DNA from: Hormiphora californensis
Taxonomy: Eukaryota > Ctenophora > Tentaculata > Cydippida > Pleurobrachiidae
Direction of reading: 5' to 3'
DNA length: 64,000 nt
Assembly (NCBI GenBank): GCA_020137815.1
Contig: CM035351.1
Location: 904,751 to 968,750 of the forward strand
The position numbers and the translations under genes were made by a program. Below are positions 44,346 through 55,871 of the stretch, piece after piece (within the stretch, counting starts at the first letter, position 1; each line of letters opens with the position of its first letter). The notes beneath the pieces were generated by a model. It was not told where the DNA came from. It did not search any database and saw nothing but the letters and a program-made list of their open reading frames with translations.

Positions 44346-46969
44346 TCCCGGAGGACACTACTCACTACTGGAAGATCACCTACCCAGACAGCGCCGTTAC
44401 CACTGAAAGGAAGGCCGCCCCAATTAATGTTCAGCCCGGTACCTACATGAGTGTAGGGTGCAGGTTAGTTGCAGCTGGCAGACCATGAACATGACCATTG
44501 GTATAGGTAGTTCCCTACATGTGTCCCTTGCCGGTGCAGGTTAGTTGCAGCTGGCAGACCATTGGCCTGACCCTATTCTCATTTCTTTCAAATAAGTGAG
44601 AACTGTGGTCAGAGCGAGAACTGTGGTCAGAGCATTGGCCTGACACTGACAGTGCCCTGTCCCTTGCCGGCGCGGGAAACCAACCATGAACACATGTGAT
44701 CTTTTTACACAGCAAGTCATTGGTTGAGGCTGTCAGCGTGTCAACGTGATACCTGACCAGTACCACCTGCTCACATGCTGTCAGAATATTGTCATGACCC
44801 TGTTTTCATCGAGAACCGTGGTCAGAGCATTGGCCTGACAGCTCACATGATCTGAAGCGTGCGAGAGGGTCAGCGGCCAGCTGAAATACAGGGCAGATCC
44901 TAGATATTGTTTAGAGTTTTGTCCAGCTACTTCCTAAAGCCGGGATAATACAGTAAAGGCACAGCAAAAATGATCTAAGAGTTAGAACAAGCTAATAGTT
45001 ATGTGGGCCTACAAATATGCAATAATTATATTGAACATTGATAATATCATTATGACCTAGCATATTTTTAAATATCTGCTTGCAATAGTTCTCCTATCAA
45101 AGACTTCTGGCTGGATAAACATTGCATAAACTACTAACACACAATTAGGGGGTAACTGAATTTTCCATAACTGTCTAGACGGTCCAATTAGGCTCCAATT
45201 AACTCCAATTACCAGTTGTCTAGGCGACAAGTATTCCCTATTATTGCTTGTACCCTCTCAGTATCTCATTAAACCTCATTTCCTATAAGATTCTCCCCTT
45301 ATTTCCGCGTATAGTTTATACCTAGATCTAAGCACCTAACCGCTACATCTCTCTCGTCTCACATTCAGTTCTCAACTCCCTTCCCCTTATTCAACAACAT
45401 CCCCCAGGGCTGGGTACACCCGGAAGAACGGTGACACTAGTGCAACTGTCACAAGGTGCGATGAGGTGGGCTGGATTGAACCTCTCAGTAGCTTCCCAAC
45501 ATGTGTCCGTAAGTTGTCACTGTCAAATCTAGCCCTGACTCAAACTCACTGAGAAATGGGAAATCTTCCAGTTTCCGTTTAACTTGTGACCGCTAAACGA
45601 CCGCTTAACTGATTCTGAGAAATCTCTCGTACTCCTATAAGAGCAAGTTTATCAAACTCACAACTTCCTAATTCATTTCAGCGGGGTGTCCAGATCTCAC
45701 AACGACCATCAACAACAGAGTGGCACTAAACACCAAACGAGATGACATGTTCGCCCCCTTCGTTACAGGTAATATTCAAGACCCCTCAAACTGAGGAGAA
45801 ACTGTCATCTCAATTCCCATCCCTTGATAATGTTATTGAGGCTCAATAACAAGGGATTTGAAATGAGAGTCTCTCTCACGACTCACACCGTAAAATGTAC
45901 GGTACATAATACAAAATGAATCTCAATAATGCAATGAAGACTGACATGACTACGACTTCAACAACAATCACAATCGACAAAATAACGATCTAAGAAGCGA
46001 GCTGGGAGACCAATTTGTCAATGCTTTCTCCCCCGCAGCACACAACCCTATGCCATCGGATGTGATGTCACTGTGTGCTTCACGTCATACGTCATTTGCA
46101 CGCTCCGCCCTATGAAACTTTATTTAGTGTTTCTCTCCCTCTCTACCCTTCTCTCTCTATCTCTCTTCCTCTCCCTCTGTCTCTAACTCACTCTACACGA
46201 TTATTGATTTTGATCTCATTTTGTGTTCATATGATTGCATCACCACCACACATCTGTTTTTCATGCTCTAATACCACTAACGTCTGATCTAACTATCCAG
46301 CTATTCTCTCCTCCTCCTCAGTAGTAAACTTTCTGTAGCCGATGACCCACCCGAGTCGTCTTCCCTTCTCCTTCCTACCAAATATTAGTTTCAGTTCACT
46401 ACTTATTTGGTTCTCAGGACATAAAATAAAGCACTGAATCACACTTCTAATCTCACTCCCACTCGAGGCTATCATGCGATGAATACGAAAGAAAACTCAT
46501 ATATAATCCACATTCAATTAAACTGACTATATTATAGAATGCAGTTTAACTCTTTAGCGGCCGTTATAGCCTTTGTGGGAGACCGCGTTATTCTCCATTC
46601 TCCTCAATTCCAAGAATCTTGATCTAAAATTTCTACTGTTCAGCTCAGTCCCCTTTCGCGTAATTATGTCACCGTTTTTTTCCGAGTTTTTAACCCCCCC
46701 CCCCCATTTAACCATCATTCCCCCCTCCTTTCACCCATGTTGAGTAAGGGGGGGGGGGGTACTCAACAAATTTAACCCCCTCCTTTCATCCAGGTGACTT
46801 GATCGAGTTCAAGTGTCAGGGATCGTTTAACCTCGTTGGGAACCAGACCATAACGTGTACCTCCCTCAACACCTGGGACTCTGATCCACCACTATGTGTC
46901 AGTGGGAGCCCTCACCTGACCATCGCACCATTCCTGCTACTGATCCTGGGTCTGAGCCAAATATTATAG
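44331..46969 (+). CDS. sushi (CCP)-domain surface protein, 3' part
   Basis: Exons: 44331-44463, 45408-45508, 45682-45768, 46794-46969, with AG/GT borders and matching phases. The first domain runs GCAPVPEDTTHYW ... MSVGCR | AGYTRKNG ... VTRCDEVGWIEPLSSFPTCV, the Cys/Trp spacing of a complement-control module. The second runs GCPDLTTTINN ... IEFKCQGSFNLV ... ITCTSLNTWDSDPPLCV. The protein ends HLTIAPFLLLILGLSQIL, a hydrophobic tail compatible with GPI anchoring or a short membrane segment. These modules mediate extracellular recognition. The gene is 5' incomplete: no signal peptide exon is identified. The acceptor of the first exon is the last member of a minisatellite of acceptor-like sequences. 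Confidence 0.75.
44555..44842 (+). repeat. two dispersed CTGTCAG elements
   Basis: Copies at 44555-44651 and 44778-44842 carry GGTCAGAGCATTGGCCTGAC and GAGAAC(T/C)GTGGTCAGAGC motifs. They lie in the first visible intron of the sushi gene. Confidence 0.8.
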
Positions 46970-47439
46970 ACGGGATCTAATAGAGGGGCAAAGAAATGAA
47001 GTAAAATACAGACAAATTACAAACAGACAATGTATGATTCTCTCTCAGTCTCTAGGCAAATTGTTACAAAAAGTAATAAAATGAATTTATCGGAGTATAT
47101 TTATTATTCTCTCCCTGGGACTCCTTGGAAATTTTCATTCTGTCTTTCTTAGTAAAAAGTCCAATCCTCAAACTCGACCTATTTAGAGCTTTCCGAAGAG
47201 CGGAGAGATTTTATCGAAGTGATACGTCGAAGAGCTTTTTATCGATATGTGTTACCGATGAACCTGTAACGATTTTATTATGTTACACCTTCTCAAGAAG
47301 GAACATTAAAACCACCCATTTGATATTTGTATTCCCCAGTACCCTGCCAGTACCCTCTTTTCCCCCCCCTCTTTATCCCGGACAGTGACACTTCATAAAA
47401 CACCCAGGCCATTTCCACGGCCCCCCACCCGAAACTCAC
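46970..47439. other. intergenic or 3' ends of convergent genes
   Basis: The plus-strand sushi gene and the minus-strand gene at 47440 converge here. The last minus-strand exon may lie near 47270 (an acceptor-like TTACAG precedes a very short frame), but I cannot support it. Confidence 0.4.
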
Positions 47440-50080
47440 CGGTATAACGGTTCCTGGTTCGAGGACTGAAGTTGGGACGGCTCCAATTAAGGGTACTGTT
47501 ATCTGATTACAAATCGTGCAAACTATCTCTACATCACTCTGAGAAGGGGGGGGGGGTCATTGCTGGAGTTGGACTAACAAGTAAAAACTAAGAGAGAGAG
47601 AGAAAAGAATAACAAAATAGGATCAAATTCTCACCACATTTTGGGATATAATGTTTTGTTATCCCAGTATCTACTCACCACATTTTGAGATATAATATTG
47701 GGGTTGACAGCCGGGGTACTCTTGGGGCACCTCCCTCTACAATACGGTCCAACACACCTCCACATGTTGTGTCCGAGGTACCCGTACACTGTCACCGGTT
47801 CCCCTGTCTCCAGTGTAGTTTCTGGGTTTCCTGGACTGAGCATGTAGTCCTGTTTTATCTGCACCTGCAGTTGGGAGGGGGGGGGGCTGTTGAAAGTGTC
47901 ACGTGCCTGGTTGGGAGGGGGGGGGGGCTGTCATGTCATGTGTCATTGGGCTCTATTTGTATCTGTTGGGTATCAGGGAATTGTCTTACTAGTTTTTTAC
48001 CCGACCCAAAAATCTAAAACGAGCAAAGAAGGATCGCGATCGAAAACTAGACAATCGGGGTTCGGAAATGAGGTGATTTGAATCATGTACCTGCATTTTG
48101 CTCTCCACAAATGTGGATTTTCCACGGCCTAGAAATCCATCCTCCATATCATCTAGCAACTGCAACACCCTCAATAACTCATCTTTCCGTTTCTGAGGAG
48201 AGACAGCACATGGTGATTGGTGAGCACGGGGACGATCCAAAAAAAGAGGGTGAGGGAGAGAGAAGTCACAGAGGCCTCTGTGACTTCTCTCTCCCTCTAG
48301 AGGGGTAGTGCTGCATAATCAAACTCAGAAACTACCCCACACTAGTAGGTCAATCAAGCACACACTCACTTTGAGTTTCAACAGTTTAGCGTAGGCTAGC
48401 GACATCTCCGAGACAGAGGCAAAGTCATCCGATTTATGCCTGAGAGAGTGAGATGATTTATTGAGAACTCAGAACAGTGATCATTAAAACAAAGAGTTGA
48501 GTAGCATAATGACGAGTCACATGCCATCAAGACACTGTCATTGTACTGTCAAGAGAGAGAGAAGATAGTGGTACACGCCCCACAGTGGGGGACAAGCTGA
48601 TGCAAAATTAATCTAGAGATTGTGACAAACAACACCCTACACACAATGCGAGAAGGTGCAGAGTTGTGTAACGTGATATGGGGTTTCGAATGAACCATAG
48701 GGATAGTGATGGAGAGAGAGAAGGGGAGGCAGATACAGAGAGAAAGATGTGCCACCAAATACACATTAGCCCCTTCTCTCTGTGACACTGTTATCAGTGA
48801 CAGGGGACAAGTGGTGAGGTAACATTGTCTCCTGCGGGTGTCTGTCCTTAGCAGACAGGCCGCTAGGGACGAGTAGACAGTGTCACCAGAGACTCTCTGA
48901 AAACCCTGATATGAGAGAGAGGGTATTGAGTAAGCCGTAGGATCGATGTGCCGGGAGGCACCATAAAATAACCACATCACTCACTCTGTGAGAGTTTCTG
49001 TAGAGGCATTGTTAATTTCTGAAGATGAATTTGAGGAGAGGCTCTTGCTGAGGGTAGAAAATGCTGCATCTAGGATGGGAATCCGTGATCTCCGACCTCT
49101 ATACGTCCCTGGAAAAAGTCTTAATGAACTATTTGATAATTGTCTAGTGAGAGGGAGGGAATGGTTGGATAACTTACATGTGCTGTTTCCAGTTCGATCC
49201 GAGTGCTTGGGTAGACCAACCTGGAGGAATTGGGTGGTTTTGGAGATCACACAGAGTGTGGGAAAAGCAGCATTTAATGTTACGGTAGATGCTGAAATAG
49301 TGAGCTTTCATTTTAAGGGATCGCGCGCGTATTACAAGGCTTATCAGGTCTCAAGTGGGACTCAGATTGACAGAAGCGGTTCTCCCGTGGTTCTGTAGAC
49401 AATTTTGGCACTGGCAAGAGAAGAGTGAAGTGAATACTGATAGAAGGAAATCTAGGGCGGAAATCTAGATCACTTCTTAGTCATCAGCAGGGCCATATAC
49501 TGGAATGTGGATAACGGAATTCGTAAAACAGCTGAATGTGGGCTAATAGGACCGAAGAGAAATTGGCTGCACAAATCCCCTGTAACTTCTTATACAAAGG
49601 AAGAGAGCAGAAATATGTCAGGAATAGGAGATAAAATTTCAGAAGTAGTAAATCCAGTGAGACCGGGCAGACACTTCATGCCTTGCAACAACTGTTAGGC
49701 CAATGCTCTGACCACAGTTCTCCAATGCTCTGAAAGTGGAACAACGGAGACACGGGGCTTCTACCCGACCCTTCTGCAATAGAATGAGAATGAGAGAACT
49801 GAAGGAGTATGAACCAGACAGAGAGGGTACATAAAAAGTAGATCAAGAGGGTAAAACACATGACCAAACAGACAAACTAAACAAGATGAACTTGGTCCAA
49901 GCAGCACAGTTGACAATTAAACCTGAAAGGCAGTAGTCCCTGGACCCAATAAATACACATAATCCTCGTATATTGTCCAAGACATATTTCAGCCAAAACT
50001 TCCAAGGCACTCCAGGACAAAATATCGGAACGGTGTAAAAAGTTAAGCAACTACTGACTTCCGTAATTTTACTCGGGCGT

Positions 50081-50132
<52 letters not shown>

Positions 50133-50658
50133 AAGAGAGAGAAAGAGAGGGAGAGCAACTACCAGAACAAAGCCTCGCCCGGGAAAAGACATTCTCTCTC
50201 CCACTCTGTCACGTGGGGTTTTAACACTTCACCCTTCTTCCTGCAGAACGACACCTCCTACTCACACCAATTTAAATCTATCTCTTTCCCGTCTCAGTAC
50301 TGGAGCGTGTGTCTCCCACGTATCAGATTATATGCAGTGAATATCACACACACTGAATGCTGCTACTCAGCTATTATAACATGAACCGAATAAGATATTT
50401 TAAGAAGCCAAGGAGTCGATTGCAATGTCAATCCGCTAGATAAAAACTCACGATTTCCTCTAAATGATCACTTTCCACCAGCCCAGGAGGTAATAAAGGT
50501 TCTTTAGGAGGGTTTGCAGGGTGCAGCAAGGGTTCTGCAGCAGCGTCATCAATATCAGGACAACACAAATTGTAGAGGACAAGACGAGTCCTACTGTCCC
50601 CCATCTTATTACCACCATTACCAGAGCAGAGGGAACGTCGGTGGAGACAGAGGGCCAT
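47440..50658 (-). CDS. unrecognised multi-exon gene
   Basis: Likely exons, 5' to 3': 50452-50658 (starts MALCLHRR, or an internal MGDSRTRLVLYNLCCPDIDD), 48985-49220 (Ser-rich), about 48790-48898 (VSGDTVYSSLAACLLRTDTR), 48370-48439, 48091-48192 (KRKDELLRVLQLLDDMEDGF), 47679-47864, 47440-47538. The last four join in phase with good GT/AG sites. The 47679 exon encodes GEPVTVYGYLGHNMWRCVG and PYCRGRCPKS; the next encodes IVCTICNQ, so a Cys-pair, possibly zinc-binding, C-terminus is likely. The link 48790 to 48370 is phase-incompatible as drawn, so an exon or donor is wrong. An upstream in-frame ATG at 50742 would add a hydrophobic leader. I do not recognise the family. Confidence 0.5.
47628..47720 (-). 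repeat. tandem duplication across an exon donor
   Basis: CTCACCACATTTTGGGATAT at 47634 and CTCACCACATTTTGAGATAT at 47675 (plus strand) repeat with a period of about 41 bp, so the 47679-47864 exon end and its gtgagtag-like donor are present twice. Confidence 0.75.
50080..50155. repeat. (GA)n microsatellite
   Basis: (GA)n with A interruptions in an intron of the minus-strand gene. Confidence 0.95.
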
Positions 50659-50864
50659 TTTTAGAACAAAACACACTACAAAAGTAAAAAGAGACAACAA
50701 TAAAAAGAGACAAAAGTCGTGGGAATAGAAGAGGGCCGGCAAGAATAGTGTCCTTTTTTAGAGAGGCGGTGGGATTTTAAAGTTATTGAAATCTGAACCG
50801 GGGTAGATAAGAAGCTACGACAACGCGACGGTGGGTGTCACTGAAGGTTACACAGGAGAGAGAT

Positions 50865-51025
<161 letters not shown>

Positions 51026-51416
51026 ATGATAGTTGTCACGGTTCAGGAACATTTACTGCAGATGACAGGACCAGAGGAAGGACTGGAAAACCAGGGGGTG
51101 CAGGGAAGTAGGAGATTTTTCTAGACTTTTATGAAATCTCCAACTCGTCTAGATTGCCACCAGCTCGTCTAGAATTATGATTCATGTGAGTCAGATATAT
51201 CAAGTATGAGGTCATTGAACAGTGGGTAATAGACATTTCGACTGGTGACTTCGGTTACTTATCTTATCAGACTGCCAACAAAAATTTACCGCATGCACCC
51301 TCTCTCTCCAGTTGGCGGGTCGCCAACTAAAATATAATCCCCCACCACCATGCCAGCAGGTTTGTTTGCGTGCAGCAGTAAACATAGTAGCCATCAGAGA
51401 GAGAGAGAGATAGAGA

Positions 51417-51490
<74 letters not shown>

Positions 51491-51767
51491 GAGACATAAA
51501 AGCAGTGAGTAAGGTGCATGATGTACACATGCGCATGCATACTTTCTTAGCTTGTTTACTCCGGAGAAAATCAGGGATGGCAGATCGAAGGCGCATACGA
51601 GGTGTTACAGGTGGCCTGGCCCCCTCCTCCCCCTCAGGGTGCCCCAGGGCAGGGGGTGCCGAGATACTGATGGTGATGTTATGCGACATGAACAGAGGAA
51701 CAAGGAAATCAGAGAAGTGGGAAAGTATGGGTGGATGTTGTGGGAGAGGGGGGAGAGAGGAGAGAGA

Positions 51768-51831
<64 letters not shown>

Positions 51832-52498
51832 AGAGAGAGAGAGAGAGAGATAGAGAGAGAGAAAAGGGAAGAAATCATTGCTTTATCAGAAACCATAGAA
51901 CCGGGATACTTTTCCTATCTCTTCTACCCTACATGTGTATGCCGTACCATTTGTACCAGACCGTTCTCTGCTACTTCTCTCTCAAGTCTCTTCCCCTTCT
52001 CTCTATCCCTATCAAGTCTCTTTCTCTCTCTCCATTCCCTCAATCTCTCCAGTCTCCACAATAACTCCGTCGCCATTGCAGCCACAAACCCACGTGACTA
52101 GCCCTCAAAACCACGTGATCTGATTGTCTGTGGTTGGACAATACAAGATACAAAAATCGTGGTTGGCTTTATCATCCGGCCCACCACTCTAAAAGAGTCT
52201 CTCTATCCCTCCACTCCACACGCTCCAGAAAGACTCTCTCACGAATCCCCTCGAATCTCGCGTCGTGAATCTCATGCTGATGCCATGCAGTTCAACAAGG
52301 TACAGGTTTAAAAGAACCACGTCTCTGTTAGTAGCAGCACCGCTCACACTCACATCACGCCGGGAGATATCTTACAAAGTAATAGGCGATGGATTTTATA
52401 CTGCAAAAACGTCAGGGTATCTACACATTCACAGAGTCATCTAAATAACATATATATTTTGAAAAATTTGAAAGTTCTAGATCTACTTTTCTCACTCC
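51026..52498. other. intergenic with two further (GA)n tracts
   Basis: (GA)n at 51396-51488 and 51750-51865. Apparent proteins across them (51327-51896 minus, 51505-52101 plus) are microsatellite-driven. Three CACGTG-type sites (52091, 52114 and near 52318 as CACGTC) occur before the end of PKD2. No conserved exon is recognised. Confidence 0.6.
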
Positions 52499-54538
52499 CT
52501 AAGTCCAACTATCACTCCGATTTGTCTCATCGGGTATGTGAATTGTTTGTTCATCTTCAAAACTATCAGGGAAATCACCACCCTCCTCTACCACAGGATA
52601 CATCCCTCCTCCAGTTCCATTATAATTCCTTTCTAACAACTCCAACTTACCCAGCACAGCATCTATCTTGGATATAACACTACCCATTGCATCATCATTT
52701 CTATCAACTCGGCGGGACAGAATCTTGAATTCTTCGTAGGTAGGGCCCCTGAGATGGGAAGGTATTCTGTCCATCATCAAACCCGCATTAGACTGCATGT
52801 CCCAGGGGGGATAGGAGGACATCGTTTCTTGGGTTCGTAGATTTCTCCCAGCTGGCCTGTTTTCTGAATCCTCAAACATGCTGTCTACACTGTCCTCATC
52901 ATCAGAACGGGGTGCTCGCATCGCCTCCTCAGGTAGGACTATCTCAGCTGGAGCCTTCTCAGGATCTCCCTCCTCCTCATCTCCCTCCTCCACCTCCTTG
53001 CTCTTCTTCTTCCTAGCACAACAGCTGAACAGACCCGTTATCCTGCGCTTTACATACTCTCCAAACTCAGTCACCTGCACCTCCGAGTCCAGCTCCACTT
53101 TGACAGCGCTGTATGTATCGTTAATGATGGCAAGGAACATGTTTAGGAGAATGAAGAAGACAAGGAAGATGTAACTGATGAAGAATATCGGACCAAGAAG
53201 GTTCCGGGCTCGTTCCAATGCCAGGAAATCAAAGTCGCCCAGGATGATTCTGAAGAGTGTGTAGGTGCTGTCCAGAAATGAGGAAAAGTCCCTGTTTACT
53301 GTCCCAAATAGGAGTTGTCCGAGTTGGGCAAAGGCAAAGAACACGATTAGGAACATCAAGCTGAAACTTAGAATGTCCTTGCAGCACCGTGACAGGGTAG
53401 TTGAAAAGTATCGCATGGTCTTCGTGACATTGATAAATTTGAAGACCTTCATCCAAGTCAAAAAGAGGCAGATGGCTGCATTGTCATTATAAATCATCTC
53501 ATAAAATGCGATGTTCTCAAAACTTGTGAATGTGTCCGTATCTGCCTCCGAGTCCACTATGAGCCCCTCAATAGTCATTGTGCGGTAGAGGGAGATCCCA
53601 AACCCAACGAGGATCTGCACTATTATGATGGTATCGAGAACATTCCAAATATCCATGAAGTATCTCATTCTAAAGATACAGAGCTCCATCCCCTCCTCAA
53701 CCAGAAAGTAGATGACAAAGAGAATGAGGACAATTTCAAATCCGAAAATAACTTTGTCCCATGGGGTCACATAACGGAGGAACTTTTGAACGAGGACATC
53801 GTATGACGTCATAACGCCTCCAGTGGGAAGAAATTCCGCTACCAGCTTAACCACAGCGAACATGTTGATATTGACATTATAGACGGTGAAATCTATAAAC
53901 ATCGCCCTAGTCCCTCTATCCACCCATCCATTGTACTGAAGGTCTGAGAGGATGAAACTGGAAACCACCTTATTTCTGGTCAGGAGCTGCTGATACCCTG
54001 CTCTACTATAGCTGGTCAGGTACCCCGAATAGGGCCGTGTCTGCAGCCGGGGGTTATACAGCCTGCTGGATCCTGAAGTTCCCTGGTCTGAGTAGACATA
54101 CTCAAAGGGCAGGGTTGAACTGGATTCGTCATCCGGGTGGTATCCACTGTAACAGTTGTAGAGACTGCTTCCAAATACAGAGGGTATCTGACAGGATGAG
54201 TTGGTGACTTTTAGCTGCCTTATCCGGGGTAGGGATAGTAGTTTGTTCTCGTTGTACACGTATATCTCCTGATCATCAACACTGTTATCATAGATACCAT
54301 CCAGAAAGGGGCCGTTCAGGTAGCTCCACAGACTGTCCCAGGTATCCACTTCTGGCCATGTTGTTTCCACTGTAGATCCATCAATAAAGAGGCTCTCAAT
54401 GGATCTCGTGTAGTAGAACTGGTAGGGTGAAACTGTCCCACAGACAACGATGGATAGGGTAACCAGGAAAAATATGTGAAGGAGAAGGCCCTTGAAGCGT
54501 TGTTGGTTCTCTTTATCTTTCTCTGTCATTCTCACATC
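52499..54538 (-). CDS. PKD2: polycystin-2 (TRPP cation channel)
   Basis: A single uninterrupted exon of about 678 codons. TM1 is near residues 16-36. A large extracellular polycystin (TOP) domain follows, with RIRQLKVTNSSCQIP, YSRAGYQQLL and WVDRGTRAMFIDFTVYN. Then S2 (IVLILFVIYFLVEEGMEL), S3 (DIWNVLDTIIIVQ), S4 (WMKVFKFINV), S5 (FLIVFFAFAQLGQLLFG), the filter LGDFDF and S6 (FFILLNMFLAIINDTYS). The C-terminus carries a coiled coil (YEEFKILSRRVDR, SVISKIDAVLGKLELLER) as in animal PKD2. Between S6 and the coil I see an acidic/basic linker but no EF-hand loop. CCTATCAG|GATGTG upstream of 54538 resembles an acceptor and the frame stays open there, so a short 5' exon is likely; the first in-frame ATG is at 54529. 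It forms ciliary or ER calcium-permeable channels, usually with PKD1-type partners. Confidence 0.95.
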   Translation of the reverse strand, partial: DVRMTEKDKENQQRFKGLLLHIFFLVTLSIVVCGTVSPYQFYYTRSIESLFIDGSTVETTWPEVDTWDSLWSYLNGPFLDGIYDNSVDDQEIYVYNENKLLSLPRIRQLKVTNSSCQIPSVFGSSLYNCYSGYHPDDESSSTLPFEYVYSDQGTSGSSRLYNPRLQTRPYSGYLTSYSRAGYQQLLTRNKVVSSFILSDLQYNGWVDRGTRAMFIDFTVYNVNINMFAVVKLVAEFLPTGGVMTSYDVLVQKFLRYVTPWDKVIFGFEIVLILFVIYFLVEEGMELCIFRMRYFMDIWNVLDTIIIVQILVGFGISLYRTMTIEGLIVDSEADTDTFTSFENIAFYEMIYNDNAAICLFLTWMKVFKFINVTKTMRYFSTTLSRCCKDILSFSLMFLIVFFAFAQLGQLLFGTVNRDFSSFLDSTYTLFRIILGDFDFLALERARNLLGPIFFISYIFLVFFILLNMFLAIINDTYSAVKVELDSEVQVTEFGEYVKRRITGLFSCCARKKKSKEVEEGDEEEGDPEKAPAEIVLPEEAMRAPRSDDEDSVDSMFEDSENRPAGRNLRTQETMSSYPPWDMQSNAGLMMDRIPSHLRGPTYEEFKILSRRVDRNDDAMGSVISKIDAVLGKLELLERNYNGTGGGMYPVVEEGGDFPDSFEDEQTIHIPDETNRSDSWT

Positions 54539-55424
54539 CTGATAGGATATATAATAGGTAAATTAACCGAAAAAAGATTGTTCGAGGTAGCAAGCAAAAC
54601 CAAGTGTTTAATAGAGAGGCGTATAATGAATCAAAGAGCTTGCTCCAGAGAGAGAGATAAAGTGAGAGAAAGTGTGAGAGAGGGTGCTCGCTCCAGAGAA
54701 AGAGAGAGGGGACATGCATGCTGGGATCACGTGATTGTGACGAGGTAACAAGCAGGCACGCTGGTACAAAAACAACTGCATGCCTCTCTCACACACTTGT
54801 CTATTTTTTCATGATACCCTAAATAAGATTTTTCCACGGCACATTCTAATTCAAGTGAAGCTAGCAGTGATATGATATGAGAACGAAATCTTGCACCGAT
54901 TCTACGGGTCCCGGACCCCGGTAAAAGGGTCTACGGCAAATCACTGGATTTCCAATATGGAACAATCACGAATTAGGTATCTGCAGGTGAGGGTAACAAT
55001 TCAGACAGACTCAAGGCAAACGTAATGGCCACTGGCCGCTTTGTGGAAGCCTGTTCGCTTATTCCAAGTCCTAAAAGATAAGATGTGAGACCAAAACATG
55101 ACAGAAAAGTTCACTTTAGCCTAATTTCGACGGCCGAGCTCGAGCCAGGTTTTTTCTAACAGTCTCGAGTATGGAATATATGATTTCTATTATGCATACC
55201 ATGCTTAACTATTGTGTCTACGACCGAAAATTCATTCGAAACACGAAAATGTGACAAAAATTCGGGAAATTCACAATTTTTGGCTTTTTGGTTTTAAAAT
55301 TTTTCTTCGCGCGCGATCGCGTTCGATCAATCAATCGCGCGCATTGGAAGTTGTATGTAACGCGCGAAGTTAAAAATATTTTGCCGATGCACTTGAACGC
55401 GCGACGTCGCGTGATTTGATTAAA
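54539..55424. other. intergenic, no recognised gene
   Basis: Upstream of PKD2. Contains GA-rich sequence at 54640-54710. The 5' exon of PKD2 is not identified. Confidence 0.45.
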
Positions 55425-55820
55425 TAAGGAACCATAATAAAGTTCAAGAGCCTCCAAGAGCGCACCAGGTCCAAGAGCACACCAGGACCAGGAGAGCACC
55501 CCATCCAGAAGAGACCGCGCGCAAGGGATACCACGCGCAGAAGAGGCCGCACGCGCAAATACAACGCCGCGCTGGTCTCTTCTGCGCGTGGTGTCCCCTG
55601 CGCGCGGTATCTTCTGGATGGGGAGCTCTCTTTGATGTGGTGCGCTCTTGGAGTGGTCTCTTCTGGATGTGGTACGCTCTTGGAGTGGTCTCTTCTGGAT
55701 GTGGTACGCTCTTGGTTGTGGTCTCTTTTGGGTGTGGTGCGCTCTCAGGTGTGGTCTCTCTTCGATGGGGTGCGCTCTTGGGTGCTCTTGGAGGCTCTTG
55801 AACTTTATTATGGTTCCTTA
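55425..55820. mobile_element. foldback MITE, copy 2 (TA target site)
   Basis: A 396-bp relative of 12875-13260 with identical inverted tips TAAGGAACCATAATAAAGTT/AACTTTATTATGGTTCCTTA and the same internal GCGCTCTTGG units in slightly different number. It ends 51 bp before the ATG of the short-chain dehydrogenase. Confidence 0.88.
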
Positions 55821-55871
55821 TAAAACAAAATTTCAGAAAAAAATCTGAAAAACTGAACCAGATTTAAAAAA

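Noticed and set aside
48988-49398. 136-codon plus-strand frame
   Set aside because: It overlaps a minus-strand segment with good acceptor and donor sites; no family is recognised, so I preferred the minus-strand exon, without certainty.
51327-52101. Long frames on both strands (189 and 198 codons)
   Set aside because: They cross two (GA)n tracts and consist largely of Ser/Leu or Arg/Glu runs.
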